Source of the DNA: DAOMNN01 sp050486545
GTDB taxonomy: Bacteria; Pseudomonadota; Gammaproteobacteria; Burkholderiales; Rhodocyclaceae
Direction: 5' to 3'
Length of the DNA: 49,750 nucleotides
Assembly: GCA_050486545.1 (NCBI GenBank)
Contig: JBJHDM010000022.1
Location: forward strand, 1-49,750
The notes beneath the pieces are model-generated. The model did no database searches, was not told the DNA's origin, and saw only the letters and a program-made list of their open reading frames with translations. This document shows, piece after piece, positions 25,911 through 34,293 of this stretch. Within the stretch, counting starts at the first letter, position 1; the number at the start of each line of letters is the position of its first letter. A program made the position numbers and the translations under genes.

Positions 25911-27797
25911 ATGCACGGCAGGATGACGACCGCAGGACGGCTCACGCTCGGATTCGGAGTGTTGTTGCTGTTGCTCGTCCTGTCGGTGTCGCTGGGGCTG
26001 AACCGGCTCAAGGTGCTCAACCATGTGGTCGAGCGTGCCGTCGTCCATGACTGGGAGCATACGGTCCTCGCGAACAACGCGATCGACCTGATGCATGCGC
26101 AGACGCGGGATACCTTGCTGCTCTTCCAGGTGCACGATCCGGCGCCTGTGCGCAAGCGCATCGTGCAGCGGGTGGAGACCATCGGCAAGTTGCTTGCCGA
26201 ACTGGATCGCCGGCTCGTCGACCCGCGCAGCCGGACACTCATCGAAAGGATCCTGGTCGAACGGGCCGCCTACGTAGCCTCGTTCTCCGAAGTCGCAGCC
26301 ATGCTCGAGGCTGGCCAGCGCGAAGCTGCGTCGCGCCACATGATCGTCGAAACCGTTCCGGCCCTGGATACGGTGCTGGCCTCGATGGATGCGCTGATCC
26401 GCTTGCAGGGGGACATCCTGGTCGACACCGGATCGGATTCGCTGCGCACGTTCGAGTCCGCGCGGCAGACCCTGGTGGTGTTCCTGGTCGCTGCGATCAT
26501 CGCGTCGCTGCTCATGTCGATCTGGATCATCCGCGCCGTCGTACGACCGCTCGGGGGCGAACCCGAGGATGCACGGGCTGTCGTGGAGCGGATCGCATCG
26601 GGGCATCTCGACGCCGAGATCCGCCTGCGACCCGGTGATGCCGACAGCCTGCTGGCCGCGATGCGGACGATGCAGCGCAATCTGCGCGAGCTGATCGACG
26701 CGCGGATCCGTGCGGATCGGGCGCTGCGCGAGAGTCGGCAGCGTTTCCAGGAGCTGGTCGAGAACCTGCGCGACTGGATCTGGGAAGTGGACGCCGAGTG
26801 GCGCTACACCTACGCGAGTCCGCAGGTGCGCGAGATTCTCGGCTACGAACCGGAAGAACTGATCGGCCGGACCCCGTTCGAGTTGATGCCTGCGGAAGAG
26901 GCGGAGCGGGTGCGGGCTGCCGTGGAAGCCTGCCGATCCGGGTTGTCGGCAATCGCGACCCTGGAGAACGTCAACCTGCACAAGTCGGGCCGTCGGATCG
27001 TGCTCGAAAGCAGCGGTCGGCCGTTCTTCGACGATTCGGGGGACTTTGCCGGTTATCGTGGCGTGGACCGTGAGATCACGGACCGGCGGGAGGCGGAGGC
27101 CGCGCGGCTGACCGAGGCGATCCGCCTTCGCGATGCGCTGGTACGCGAGGTGCACCACCGGATCAAGAACAACCTGCAGACCGTCGTCGGGTTGTTGCGC
27201 CGTGAGGCCGACAAGCGTCCCGCGGTGCGGGTCGCGATCGAGTCGGCCATCGCCCAGGTCCAGTCCGTGGCCGTCGTCCATGGACTCTACGGTCGCGTCA
27301 CCCGGCACAGCGTCATGTTGTGCGAGTTGTTGCCTGCCGTGGTGCGAAGCGTTGCGGATCTGACCAGCGTAGCGATCGGGCAGGATGGGCTGCTTCCTCC
27401 GAAAACGGGTGGGCTGCTCATCCACGAGAGCGAGACCGTCGCCGTGGCGCTGATCCTCAACGAGCTGGTGACCAACGCGGTGAAGCACTCGGTCGGGCAG
27501 GCATCCAGCATTCCGCGAGTGCATCTTTCGCGTGAAGGTGACCGGGGGGTAGTGCGAATCCTCAACCCCGGCAGCCTCGACCCTGGCTTCGATTTCGATT
27601 CCGGACGTGGGGTAGGGACCGGTCTGGGTCTGGTGCGCGCGCTGATGCCACAGCCGGGGATGTCCGTCGCCTTTCGCCAGGGCACGGGAGTGGTCGAGGT
27701 CGAGGTGTCCATCGAACCGCCCATCGTGGTTCTGCACGAACCTGCCGATGACCCGGACGGAGTCGGGCCGGCTCTGGGGCATCGGGAAACGGTCTGA
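25911..27797 (+). CDS. Membrane 4HB-HAMP-PAS-HisKA_2 sensor histidine kinase
   Basis: The 628-residue kinase has a first transmembrane helix (about 10-30), a periplasmic four-helix-bundle-like sensor (about 31-185), and a second helix (about 186-208). A HAMP linker (RPLGGEPEDA onward), a PAS domain (about 280-395; LVENLRDWIWEVDAEWRYTY) and a HisKA_2 region with REVHHRIKNNLQ (histidines 415-416) follow. The HATPase domain has ILNELVTNAVKHS and GTGLGLVRALM. The sensor and HAMP part closely matches the chemoreceptor encoded next, and the kinase part closely matches the soluble kinase upstream, down to a 32-base identical DNA stretch (24494-24525 and 27156-27187). The likely regulator is the ANTAR protein encoded just before. 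Confidence 0.88.
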   Translation: MHGRMTTAGRLTLGFGVLLLLLVLSVSLGLNRLKVLNHVVERAVVHDWEHTVLANNAIDLMHAQTRDTLLLFQVHDPAPVRKRIVQRVETIGKLLAELDRRLVDPRSRTLIERILVERAAYVASFSEVAAMLEAGQREAASRHMIVETVPALDTVLASMDALIRLQGDILVDTGSDSLRTFESARQTLVVFLVAAIIASLLMSIWIIRAVVRPLGGEPEDARAVVERIASGHLDAEIRLRPGDADSLLAAMRTMQRNLRELIDARIRADRALRESRQRFQELVENLRDWIWEVDAEWRYTYASPQVREILGYEPEELIGRTPFELMPAEEAERVRAAVEACRSGLSAIATLENVNLHKSGRRIVLESSGRPFFDDSGDFAGYRGVDREITDRREAEAARLTEAIRLRDALVREVHHRIKNNLQTVVGLLRREADKRPAVRVAIESAIAQVQSVAVVHGLYGRVTRHSVMLCELLPAVVRSVADLTSVAIGQDGLLPPKTGGLLIHESETVAVALILNELVTNAVKHSVGQASSIPRVHLSREGDRGVVRILNPGSLDPGFDFDSGRGVGTGLGLVRALMPQPGMSVAFRQGTGVVEVEVSIEPPIVVLHEPADDPDGVGPALGHRETV

Positions 27798-27862
27798 GGA
27801 TCGCGCGGGGACAGCGTCGATCGGGTTGGGGCGACGGGATGCCGAAACCGGAGATTCATTCC

Positions 27863-27889
27863 TAAAGTTCTTCGGTGCCGTGCCGATTC
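27863..27889 (+). promoter_or_regulatory. FliA (sigma-28) promoter candidate for the chemoreceptor gene
   Basis: TAAAGTTC at 27863-27870 and GCCGATTC at 27882-27889 are separated by exactly 11 bases, matching the flagellar/chemotaxis consensus TAAAGTTT-N11-GCCGATAA at 7 of 8 and 6 of 8 positions. It predicts a leader of about 205 bases. A sigma-70-like pair, TTGTCA (27896-27901) and AATACT (27919-27924) with a 17-base spacer, lies just downstream and could be a second promoter. The rest of 27798-28100 holds small hairpins but no gene. Confidence 0.65.
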
Positions 27890-28100
27890 AGGATCTTGTC
27901 AGCGTCGACTTTATAGCGAATACTCCGACGCCAAACGCGGAGAACGGACCGAACGTCCCGTCCTGTCCTCCCCAACCGGTTCGCCGCCCCTGCTTGCGGC
28001 AAGTCAGCACCCCAGGCCCAACTCCCGCCTTGTTCGAATCGATGCGAGCCGACCCCGCTCTATCCAGGGGCGGCTGCACATTTGCATACGAGGAATCGAC

Positions 28101-29723
28101 ATGTTCGCAAGAATGACCATTGCAATGCGGTTGGCACTCGGATTTGGCGTCTTGCTTGTCCTGCTGGTCGTTGCCGTCGTGCTGGGACTGAGCCGATTGG
28201 CAATGGTCGACAGGATGATCGACCGGATCGTGACCCAGGATTGGCAAAAGACGGTGTTGGCTAACGATACGATCGACCTGATGAATGCGAATACACGCGA
28301 AACGTTTCTTCTGTTCCATGTGTCGGATCCGACTCCCGTACGTCAACGGATCGCAGGAAATGTTCAAGCGATTACACAGCTTCTTGAACGACTTGACGGA
28401 CTGCTATACCTGCCCGAGGGTAAGGCGATGTTGGCTGAAATCCGCGAAAACAGAAAAATTTATGTCGCCTCCTTCCAGAATGTTTCGCGGCTGCTTGAAT
28501 CGGGGCAGCGCGATCAGGCCTCGAACTTGATGGCCGCAGAAACCGTCCCCGCACTTGATGCGCTGTTGGCGTCGATAGATCGCCTGATTCGGCTACAGGG
28601 ACGGATCCTTGAGGAAAGCGGTGAGCTCGCGGCTGCCAATTACCTTACGGCCCGAAATCAGCTAATTGCATTCCTCTTTCTGGCGGTCGTGTTGTCTGGG
28701 GTTCTCTCGGTCTGGATCGTCCGCGCGGTCACACGGCCGCTCGGTGGTGAACCCGAGGATGCAAAGCGCGCCGTAGAGCAGATCGCCCAGGGGGATCTGA
28801 CGGCCGAGATCCCGATTCGCCGTGGCGATACGCAAAGTCTGCTCGCAGCCTTGCAGGCGATGCAGCAGAGCCTGCGCAAGATGATCGGCGAGCTGACCGG
28901 AAACGCCAACGGCGTGGCCAGTGCCGCCGAGCAGCTCGCCGTTTCATCCCAGCAGATCGCGACCAGTTCGGCGCATCAGAGCGATGCGGCCTCGAGCATG
29001 GCCAGTGCCGTCGAGCAGATGACCGTAAGCATCAATCAGGTCTCCGACAGTGCCGCGGAAGCCCGCAAGGTGACCGGAGAGGCCGGGAGCAAGTCGGACA
29101 GCGGCAGCAAGGTGATCGACCGGACCGTGGCGGAAATGCGCGCGATCTCGGATACGGTTTCCGAGGCCGCGAATACGATCCAGGCGGTGGGCGACAGTTC
29201 GCAGAAGATCTCCACGATCGTGCAGGTGATCAAGGATGTCGCCGACCAGACCAACCTGCTTGCGTTGAATGCGGCCATCGAGGCTGCGCGTGCCGGAGAG
29301 CAGGGGCGCGGCTTCGCAGTCGTGGCCGACGAGGTGCGCAAGCTCGCCGAGCGTACCGCCCAGGCCACGACCGACATCAGCAACATGATCGAGGGCATGC
29401 AGTCGAGTGCAGGGGCTGCGGTGCACACCATGGAGCAGGCGGTCTCGCGGGTCGGCGAGGGCGTCAGGCTGGCCAGCGAGGCCGGCGACTCGATGCGCGA
29501 GATCACCGACGGGACCCAGCATGCGGTGTCGTCGGTCAACGAGATCTCCAACGCGCTTCGGGAGCAGAGCACGGCCAGCAACGAGATCGCCGCGAATGTG
29601 GAGAAGATCGCGCAGATGTCCGAAGAGAACAGTGCCGCGACCCAGCAGGCGCACGCGACCGCGAAGCAGCTTCGGGAGCTCGCCATGGGCACCTTGTCGG
29701 CCGTTCGGGTTTTTCGGGTCTGA
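28101..29723 (+). CDS. Methyl-accepting chemotaxis protein (4HB-HAMP-signalling domain)
   Basis: The 540-residue chemoreceptor has a first transmembrane helix (about 10-30), a periplasmic four-helix-bundle-like sensor (about 31-190), a second helix near 190-212, a HAMP domain (RPLGGEPEDA, about 215-265) and a cytoplasmic signalling domain. The conserved hairpin tip at about 380-420 reads DQTNLLALNAAIEAARAGEQ and then GRGFAVVADEVRKLAERT. It lacks a C-terminal CheR/CheB-binding pentapeptide. GAGG lies 8 bases before the ATG. Its sensor is shared with the preceding kinase. The sensor-coding part is unusually low in GC (90 of 180 bases at 28321-28500) while the signalling part is high (45 of 60 at 29281-29340). 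Confidence 0.95.
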   Translation: MFARMTIAMRLALGFGVLLVLLVVAVVLGLSRLAMVDRMIDRIVTQDWQKTVLANDTIDLMNANTRETFLLFHVSDPTPVRQRIAGNVQAITQLLERLDGLLYLPEGKAMLAEIRENRKIYVASFQNVSRLLESGQRDQASNLMAAETVPALDALLASIDRLIRLQGRILEESGELAAANYLTARNQLIAFLFLAVVLSGVLSVWIVRAVTRPLGGEPEDAKRAVEQIAQGDLTAEIPIRRGDTQSLLAALQAMQQSLRKMIGELTGNANGVASAAEQLAVSSQQIATSSAHQSDAASSMASAVEQMTVSINQVSDSAAEARKVTGEAGSKSDSGSKVIDRTVAEMRAISDTVSEAANTIQAVGDSSQKISTIVQVIKDVADQTNLLALNAAIEAARAGEQGRGFAVVADEVRKLAERTAQATTDISNMIEGMQSSAGAAVHTMEQAVSRVGEGVRLASEAGDSMREITDGTQHAVSSVNEISNALREQSTASNEIAANVEKIAQMSEENSAATQQAHATAKQLRELAMGTLSAVRVFRV

Positions 29724-30124
29724 ACCGAACTGAAGCATATTGGCTGTGTGCGTGATGGAACGATCATCCAATCATTTTTGCATGCATCACGGATCATGCC
29801 ATTCGAGTGGATGAATAGTCCTTCAGTGTTCAAGTGCTTTCTGATACGATGATTCGTGCCGGGGCCAGCTCCCCGGCGGCTTGGACGCCCTGCCCCGAAC
29901 CTTGCCAGGTGCGTTCCGTTGCTTGCCGCCAACCGTGTACGCGGCGTTCTCGGAAAGTCGGGCCAAGCACCTGCCCTGTGAAGATCGTCCGGTTCGTTTG
30001 AGGTCGTTTCGGGCTGTATTCCGAAACGTTCCGACGGCGAATTCTGCGGTTCATAGGGAGCACATCGGAACATGGAAGCGCAGGGCCGTGACAGGACGGG
30101 GCCGGAAAGCGGGGGGATGGCGGC
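29724..30124 (+). promoter_or_regulatory. Intergenic leader before the EAL-receiver gene, with candidate promoter
   Basis: These 401 bases hold no gene I can support. A TTCAGT (29822-29827) and TACGAT (29845-29850) pair with a 17-base spacer is a plausible sigma-70 promoter. Right after it a GC hairpin pairs 29858-29864 with 29871-29877 around a CCAGCT hexaloop. The first 120 bases are relatively AT-rich. The predicted 5' leader is about 270 bases long; I looked for cyclic-di-GMP (GEMM) riboswitch motifs and did not find them. Confidence 0.35.
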
Positions 30125-33100
30125 GTGACGATCCGGCGCCTGATGTTTCTCCTCGCGCTGGCGTTCGCCCTTCTTTCGGCAGGGGCGGGCCTTTGGCAGC
30201 TCGCCGACAGCCGGCAGAAGGTACAGGCCGTCGACTGGATCCAGCGAGCCAATCACCTTGCGGACGTGGCCCAGCGGGCGAGTGCGCGCCTGGCCATGGA
30301 GCGGGGCATCACGGCGGCGATCCTGGCCAGTCCTGGCGAAGCGACCCCGGGCATGCGGGCCGAGATGGCACGGGTTCGCGCTTCGGTCGACGGCTATCAT
30401 CGAAGATTGTCCGAACTCACCGGTGAGCTCGAGAAATCCGTTCCGGCACATCCTGTCTTTGCGAAGCTGGGGGAACTGCGCGCCAGCCGGGTGGAGATGG
30501 AGCGTTCTCGCCAACGCGTCGATGCGCTGTTGGGCGGAGAGGACGACGGTCTCGCGGCTGAAGAGTGGATCGCGTTGATGACGCGGCGGATCGAGGGGCT
30601 GCAGAATCTGGCGGCGATCAGCATGCTGCCGCTCCAGGGCAACGTGTATACGAACGTATCGCTGCCGGTCATCAAGGATGTGTTGTTCACGCTGAGCGAG
30701 CATGTCGGACGCGAACGGGCGATGGTGGGCGTGGCGATCGCGCGCGGTGCGCCGCTCACGGCGGCGGAGGAACGCGTACTGGCCGACTATCGGGTGATCG
30801 CGGTGCGTGCCATCCAGCGCGTAGAGTCCATCGTGCGGCATCTTCCCGACAATACGGATCTCGCCCGGGCGCGTCAGGTGTTCGAGCGCGATTTCCTGCG
30901 TGATTACGAAAGCCTGCGGGAACGGGTCTATGCCAGCAGCCGCGAAGGGCACCCCTACCCGGTCGATGCGGAGCAGTGGTACCGGCAAGCGACCGACGGC
31001 ATCGATGCGGTTCTTGGCCTGTCTGTTGCGGTCAGCGACCTGTTCGAACGGAACATTGGCGGCCTTCGTCAGCATGCGGTGAGTACGCAGGCCTTGCTCG
31101 CGATGCTCGTCACCTTTCTGGGCGGGCTCTTTGCCATCAGTGTCCAGGCGTTCCGGCGTCGCGTCCTGCAGCCGCTGAACGTACTCGAACGCGCTGCGGC
31201 GACGATTTCGGCAGGAGACCTGTCGCAAGCCCTGCCGCCACAGCGGAACGACGAATTCGGGCAACTCGGACGCGCGTTCGAGCACATGCGCCGCACCTTG
31301 CTGGAAGACATCCGGCAACGCGAGGCCTACACGGAAGAGCTGCGCAAGTTCAGCGCCCTGATCGAACACAGCGCGAGCGCCATGATCGTGACCGATGTCG
31401 ACGGGAAGGTCGAATACGCCAATTCCCGCTTCCAGGAGGTGACGGGCTACTCCCCGAGGGAAGCCCTCGGCAGCAAGGCCGGGTTCTGGCGTTCGGGCCT
31501 GACGTCGACCGCGCAGTATTGCGAAATGTGGGACACGGTCCTGCAGGGCAAGGTCTGGGAAGGCGAATTGATCAACCGGCGCAAGAACGGGGAGTTGTAC
31601 TGGGCTTCGGTGAGCGTGAGTCCGGTTTTCGATGGGGAGGGGCTGATCACGCATTTCATCGGTGTTCAGCACGACATCAGCGAGCGACGCCGCATCGAGG
31701 AGCGGCTGAACTTTCTGTCCAGTTACGACGAACTGACCCATCTGCCCAATCGCAGTCTGCTGGCACGTCGCTTTGAGCTGGCTTGCGCGGAAGCAGTCGA
31801 GGACGGCACGATGATCGGCATCGTATCGCTCGGGATCAGTCGCTTCAAGCGCATCAACGACAGCCTCGGGCGGGATGTGGGGGACCAGTTGCTGAAGGAG
31901 ATCGCCCAGCGGCTCAGTCACTGTGCCCGCCCCTGCGATACGGTTTCCCGCCATGCCGGGACCGAGTTTACGATGATGCTGACCAGGCTGAGTGATCTTG
32001 AAGAGGCCGGTCAGCTTCTCGAGCGCATCATCGAAACGGTGAATCTGCCGACCATCATCAAGGGCGAAAAGCTCCAACCGAGCGTGAGTGCTGGGCTAAG
32101 CCTCGTCCCCCATGACGGCGATGCGCTCGACACCCTGCTGCGCAAGGCCGGTGTCGCCCTGCACCATGCCGAGAGCCAGGGGCTGAGCCATTGCGTCTAT
32201 ACGATGGCGTTCGACCGCGACGCACAGGAGCGTCTGTCGCTCGAGAACGCCTTGCGCCTGTCGATCGAACGCAACACGCTCGAACTCCATTATCAGCCCA
32301 AGGTCGATCTGGTCACCGGGCGGGTGATCGGCGCCGAGGCGCTGGCTCGCTGGCTTCACCCGGTCGCGAACGAATACGTCTCGCCCCAGCGCTTCATCCC
32401 GATTGCCGAGGAGTCCGGCCTGATCGGTTATCTGGGGGCCTGGGCGCTGCGCGAAGCCTGCCGGCAGGGTCGGGCTTGGCAGGAGGATGGTCTTGCGCCG
32501 ATCGTCATCGCAGTCAATCTGTCGGCGGTGCAACTGCGTCAACCGGATATCGTCGATCTGATCGCGGAAGTGCTGAGGGAGACGGGGCTCGCACCGGACC
32601 TGCTTGAACTCGAACTGACCGAGAGCGCCTTGATGGACAATCCCGATCAGGCCAACCTCATCCTCAACCGCCTCAAGGCACTGGGGGTGCGGGTAGCGAT
32701 CGACGATTTCGGGACCGGCTACTCCAGCCTGGCCTACCTCAGCCAGTTCCCGGTCGATCAGCTCAAGATCGACAGCAGTTTCATCAGGCAGGTGCCGGGT
32801 GAGCCGACCGCCGCTGCGATTTCCACCTCGGTGATCGCGTTGGCGCATCAGATGGGACTCAAGGTCATCGCAGAAGGCGTCGAGACTGCCGAGCAACTCT
32901 CCTTCCTGATTCGTCATGGTTGCGATGAAATGCAGGGCTACCATTTCAGTCGGCCCGTGCCGCCCGACGACTTTGCCGTCCTGCTCCGCTCGGGTCGTCG
33001 CCTGGTATTGCCCGGCCCCGGAGAATCCACGAGAACGCTGTTGGTTGTCGACAACGAGCGGGAAGTCGTCGCCTCGATCGTCCGTGCACTCGAGGACGAC

Positions 33101-33442
33101 GAGTACCGCATTCTGACCGCCGAGAGTGGTCGTGAGGCGCTCGAACTGCTCGCGAGCAACGATGTGCAGGTGATCCTGTCCGACGAGCGGATGCCCGATA
33201 TGAGCGGTGCCAAGCTTTTCGCACAGGTTCGGAAGCTCTATCCGGAGACGGTGCGGATCGTGCTGTCCGGCTATGCACAGGCAGAGAGCATCATCGAGGC
33301 GGTGAACACCGGGGCCATCTACAAGTTCATGACCAAGCCGTGGGACGAGGCCCACTTGCGAGGGCAGATTCTCGATGCGTTTCGTAACCAGGAGAGCCTG
33401 TCGGCCGCACGTGGCAAGCCCCGCTCGCTGACCCGAACCTGA
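30125..33442 (+). CDS. Membrane NIT-like sensor, PAS, degenerate GGDEF, EAL and C-terminal receiver
   Basis: This 1105-residue protein starts at GTG with a GGGGG-type Shine-Dalgarno. A transmembrane helix (about 5-25) is followed by a helical periplasmic sensor containing MERGITAAILAS, like the ERG motif of nitrate/nitrite-sensing NIT domains. A second helix (about 320-340), HAMP (LQPLNVLERAAATISAGDL) and PAS (about 410-525) follow. Where GGDEF is expected the sequence is AGTEF (611-615), so cyclase activity is unlikely. EAL is intact at 738-740 with NLSAVQL, ELTES, DDFGTGYSS and EGVET, so it is probably a cyclic-di-GMP phosphodiesterase. The C-terminal receiver (about 968-1090) has aspartate about 1020 in LSDERMPDMSG and lysine in FMTKPWD, but DN replaces the usual acidic pair. 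Confidence 0.87.
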   Translation: MTIRRLMFLLALAFALLSAGAGLWQLADSRQKVQAVDWIQRANHLADVAQRASARLAMERGITAAILASPGEATPGMRAEMARVRASVDGYHRRLSELTGELEKSVPAHPVFAKLGELRASRVEMERSRQRVDALLGGEDDGLAAEEWIALMTRRIEGLQNLAAISMLPLQGNVYTNVSLPVIKDVLFTLSEHVGRERAMVGVAIARGAPLTAAEERVLADYRVIAVRAIQRVESIVRHLPDNTDLARARQVFERDFLRDYESLRERVYASSREGHPYPVDAEQWYRQATDGIDAVLGLSVAVSDLFERNIGGLRQHAVSTQALLAMLVTFLGGLFAISVQAFRRRVLQPLNVLERAAATISAGDLSQALPPQRNDEFGQLGRAFEHMRRTLLEDIRQREAYTEELRKFSALIEHSASAMIVTDVDGKVEYANSRFQEVTGYSPREALGSKAGFWRSGLTSTAQYCEMWDTVLQGKVWEGELINRRKNGELYWASVSVSPVFDGEGLITHFIGVQHDISERRRIEERLNFLSSYDELTHLPNRSLLARRFELACAEAVEDGTMIGIVSLGISRFKRINDSLGRDVGDQLLKEIAQRLSHCARPCDTVSRHAGTEFTMMLTRLSDLEEAGQLLERIIETVNLPTIIKGEKLQPSVSAGLSLVPHDGDALDTLLRKAGVALHHAESQGLSHCVYTMAFDRDAQERLSLENALRLSIERNTLELHYQPKVDLVTGRVIGAEALARWLHPVANEYVSPQRFIPIAEESGLIGYLGAWALREACRQGRAWQEDGLAPIVIAVNLSAVQLRQPDIVDLIAEVLRETGLAPDLLELELTESALMDNPDQANLILNRLKALGVRVAIDDFGTGYSSLAYLSQFPVDQLKIDSSFIRQVPGEPTAAAISTSVIALAHQMGLKVIAEGVETAEQLSFLIRHGCDEMQGYHFSRPVPPDDFAVLLRSGRRLVLPGPGESTRTLLVVDNEREVVASIVRALEDDEYRILTAESGREALELLASNDVQVILSDERMPDMSGAKLFAQVRKLYPETVRIVLSGYAQAESIIEAVNTGAIYKFMTKPWDEAHLRGQILDAFRNQESLSAARGKPRSLTRT

Positions 33443-33455
33443 TTCGCCGAAAGGA

Positions 33456-33480
33456 GTGCGACGACGAAGGTCGTGCGCAC
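33456..33480. other. Hairpin between convergent transcription units
   Basis: Bases 33456-33465 pair with 33470-33480 (10 pairs, one bulged base, loop GAAG) just after the EAL-receiver gene and before the end of the lipoprotein operon. There is no T-run on either side, so it may be a factor-dependent end or a 3'-end stabiliser rather than a clear intrinsic terminator. Confidence 0.4.
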
Positions 33481-33538
33481 AATCAACAGAAGAAGGGTTG
33501 CAGCAAGGGGCTTGCCCGTCCAGCGAGTGTGAACAGGG

Positions 33539-33922
33539 TCAGGGAATGTTGCGGTGTTCGGGAAAGCTGGAAACCCAGAGGAAGCCGTCGTAGCTCCATT
33601 CTTCGGTCAGGAATACCCAGATGAAGATCCGCCGTGAATCTCCGCTTCCCGAGAGTGAAACCTGGCCTTCTTCAAAATGATAGGACCACACCGTTCGAGC
33701 GCGGTCGTGGAAGGGCAGAAACTCCCGACCCACGCCGACCGGTTCGCCGAGCGCTCTCCGAACGTCTTCAGCGGTCGATTTTCCTGTCGTCAGGCTGGAT
33801 TCGATCAATGATGGGGTGACCGGGTTGCCGGCGCGCACCTTGATCTGTCCGCAGCCTGAGAGCGACGCTGCGAGCAGCGCCACCGTCAGGCCAGTGGCCA
33901 TCCGCGGCCATCTCGCCATCAT
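33539..33922 (-). CDS. Small lipoprotein, BamE/SmpA-like (paralog 1 of 3)
   Basis: The 127-residue product has a lipoprotein signal with lipobox LSGC. The mature part shows the pattern LTTGKSTAEDVRRALGEPVGVG, VWSYHF and YDGFLWVSS. The same pattern (G-S-T, D-(V/I)-RR-LG-P-G-G, W-Y, DGF-W) recurs in the next two genes upstream in the operon and recalls the BamE/SmpA/OmlA fold of outer-membrane lipoproteins, but it is not BamE itself. I start at 33922, where GGAGGAG lies 5 bases upstream and ATGA overlaps the preceding gene. It is the last gene of a four-gene operon. Function unknown; outer-membrane anchoring is inferred. Confidence 0.8.
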   Translation of the reverse strand: MMARWPRMATGLTVALLAASLSGCGQIKVRAGNPVTPSLIESSLTTGKSTAEDVRRALGEPVGVGREFLPFHDRARTVWSYHFEEGQVSLSGSGDSRRIFIWVFLTEEWSYDGFLWVSSFPEHRNIP

Positions 33923-34293
33923 TTTTCTCCTCCACGGTTGGGGTAGCTCTGAAGGTTCAGGTTGTCGGCAAACCACATGTAGCCTTCATAGTGCTCTCCG
34001 GAGAAGAACACGAGGAGCATCGTGAGGCGTATGTTCTTGCCTTCACTGATGCTGTGCTCATACATCCACACCTGCTGACGGGCCAGTGCCGGATTGAGGC
34101 GTGCTGCACCGTGGCCGCGTGGTTCGCCCATGGCCAGCAGCACATCGCTGCGAGTGGATATATGAGGGGTCAGTCCGGCCAAGCGATCGAACTGCGGAGG
34201 GGCGCCAATTTCCAGACGCGCAGCACATCCGGCAAGCGTCATCAGGAGCAGTGCAAGAACGAAAAGGCGGGGCCATGACGAATCCGGCTTCAT
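33919..34293 (-). CDS. Small lipoprotein, BamE/SmpA-like (paralog 2 of 3)
   Basis: A 124-residue lipoprotein with signal RLFVLALLLMTLAGC and lipobox LAGC. The mature part contains RSDVLLAMGEPRGHG, QQVWMYEH, RLTMLLVFF and YEGYMWFADN, aligning with its two tandem paralogs. The start at 34293 overlaps the stop of the preceding gene (ATGA), and its own stop overlaps the next start, so translation is coupled through the operon. No catalytic motif is visible. Function is unknown; an envelope scaffold or assembly role would fit the fold only loosely. Confidence 0.8.
   Translation of the reverse strand: MKPDSSWPRLFVLALLLMTLAGCAARLEIGAPPQFDRLAGLTPHISTRSDVLLAMGEPRGHGAARLNPALARQQVWMYEHSISEGKNIRLTMLLVFFSGEHYEGYMWFADNLNLQSYPNRGGEK

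Noticed and set aside
29857..30124. A cyclic-di-GMP riboswitch in the leader of the EAL-receiver gene
   Set aside because: The conserved GEMM core motifs are absent; only a GC hairpin and an incidental inverted match were seen.
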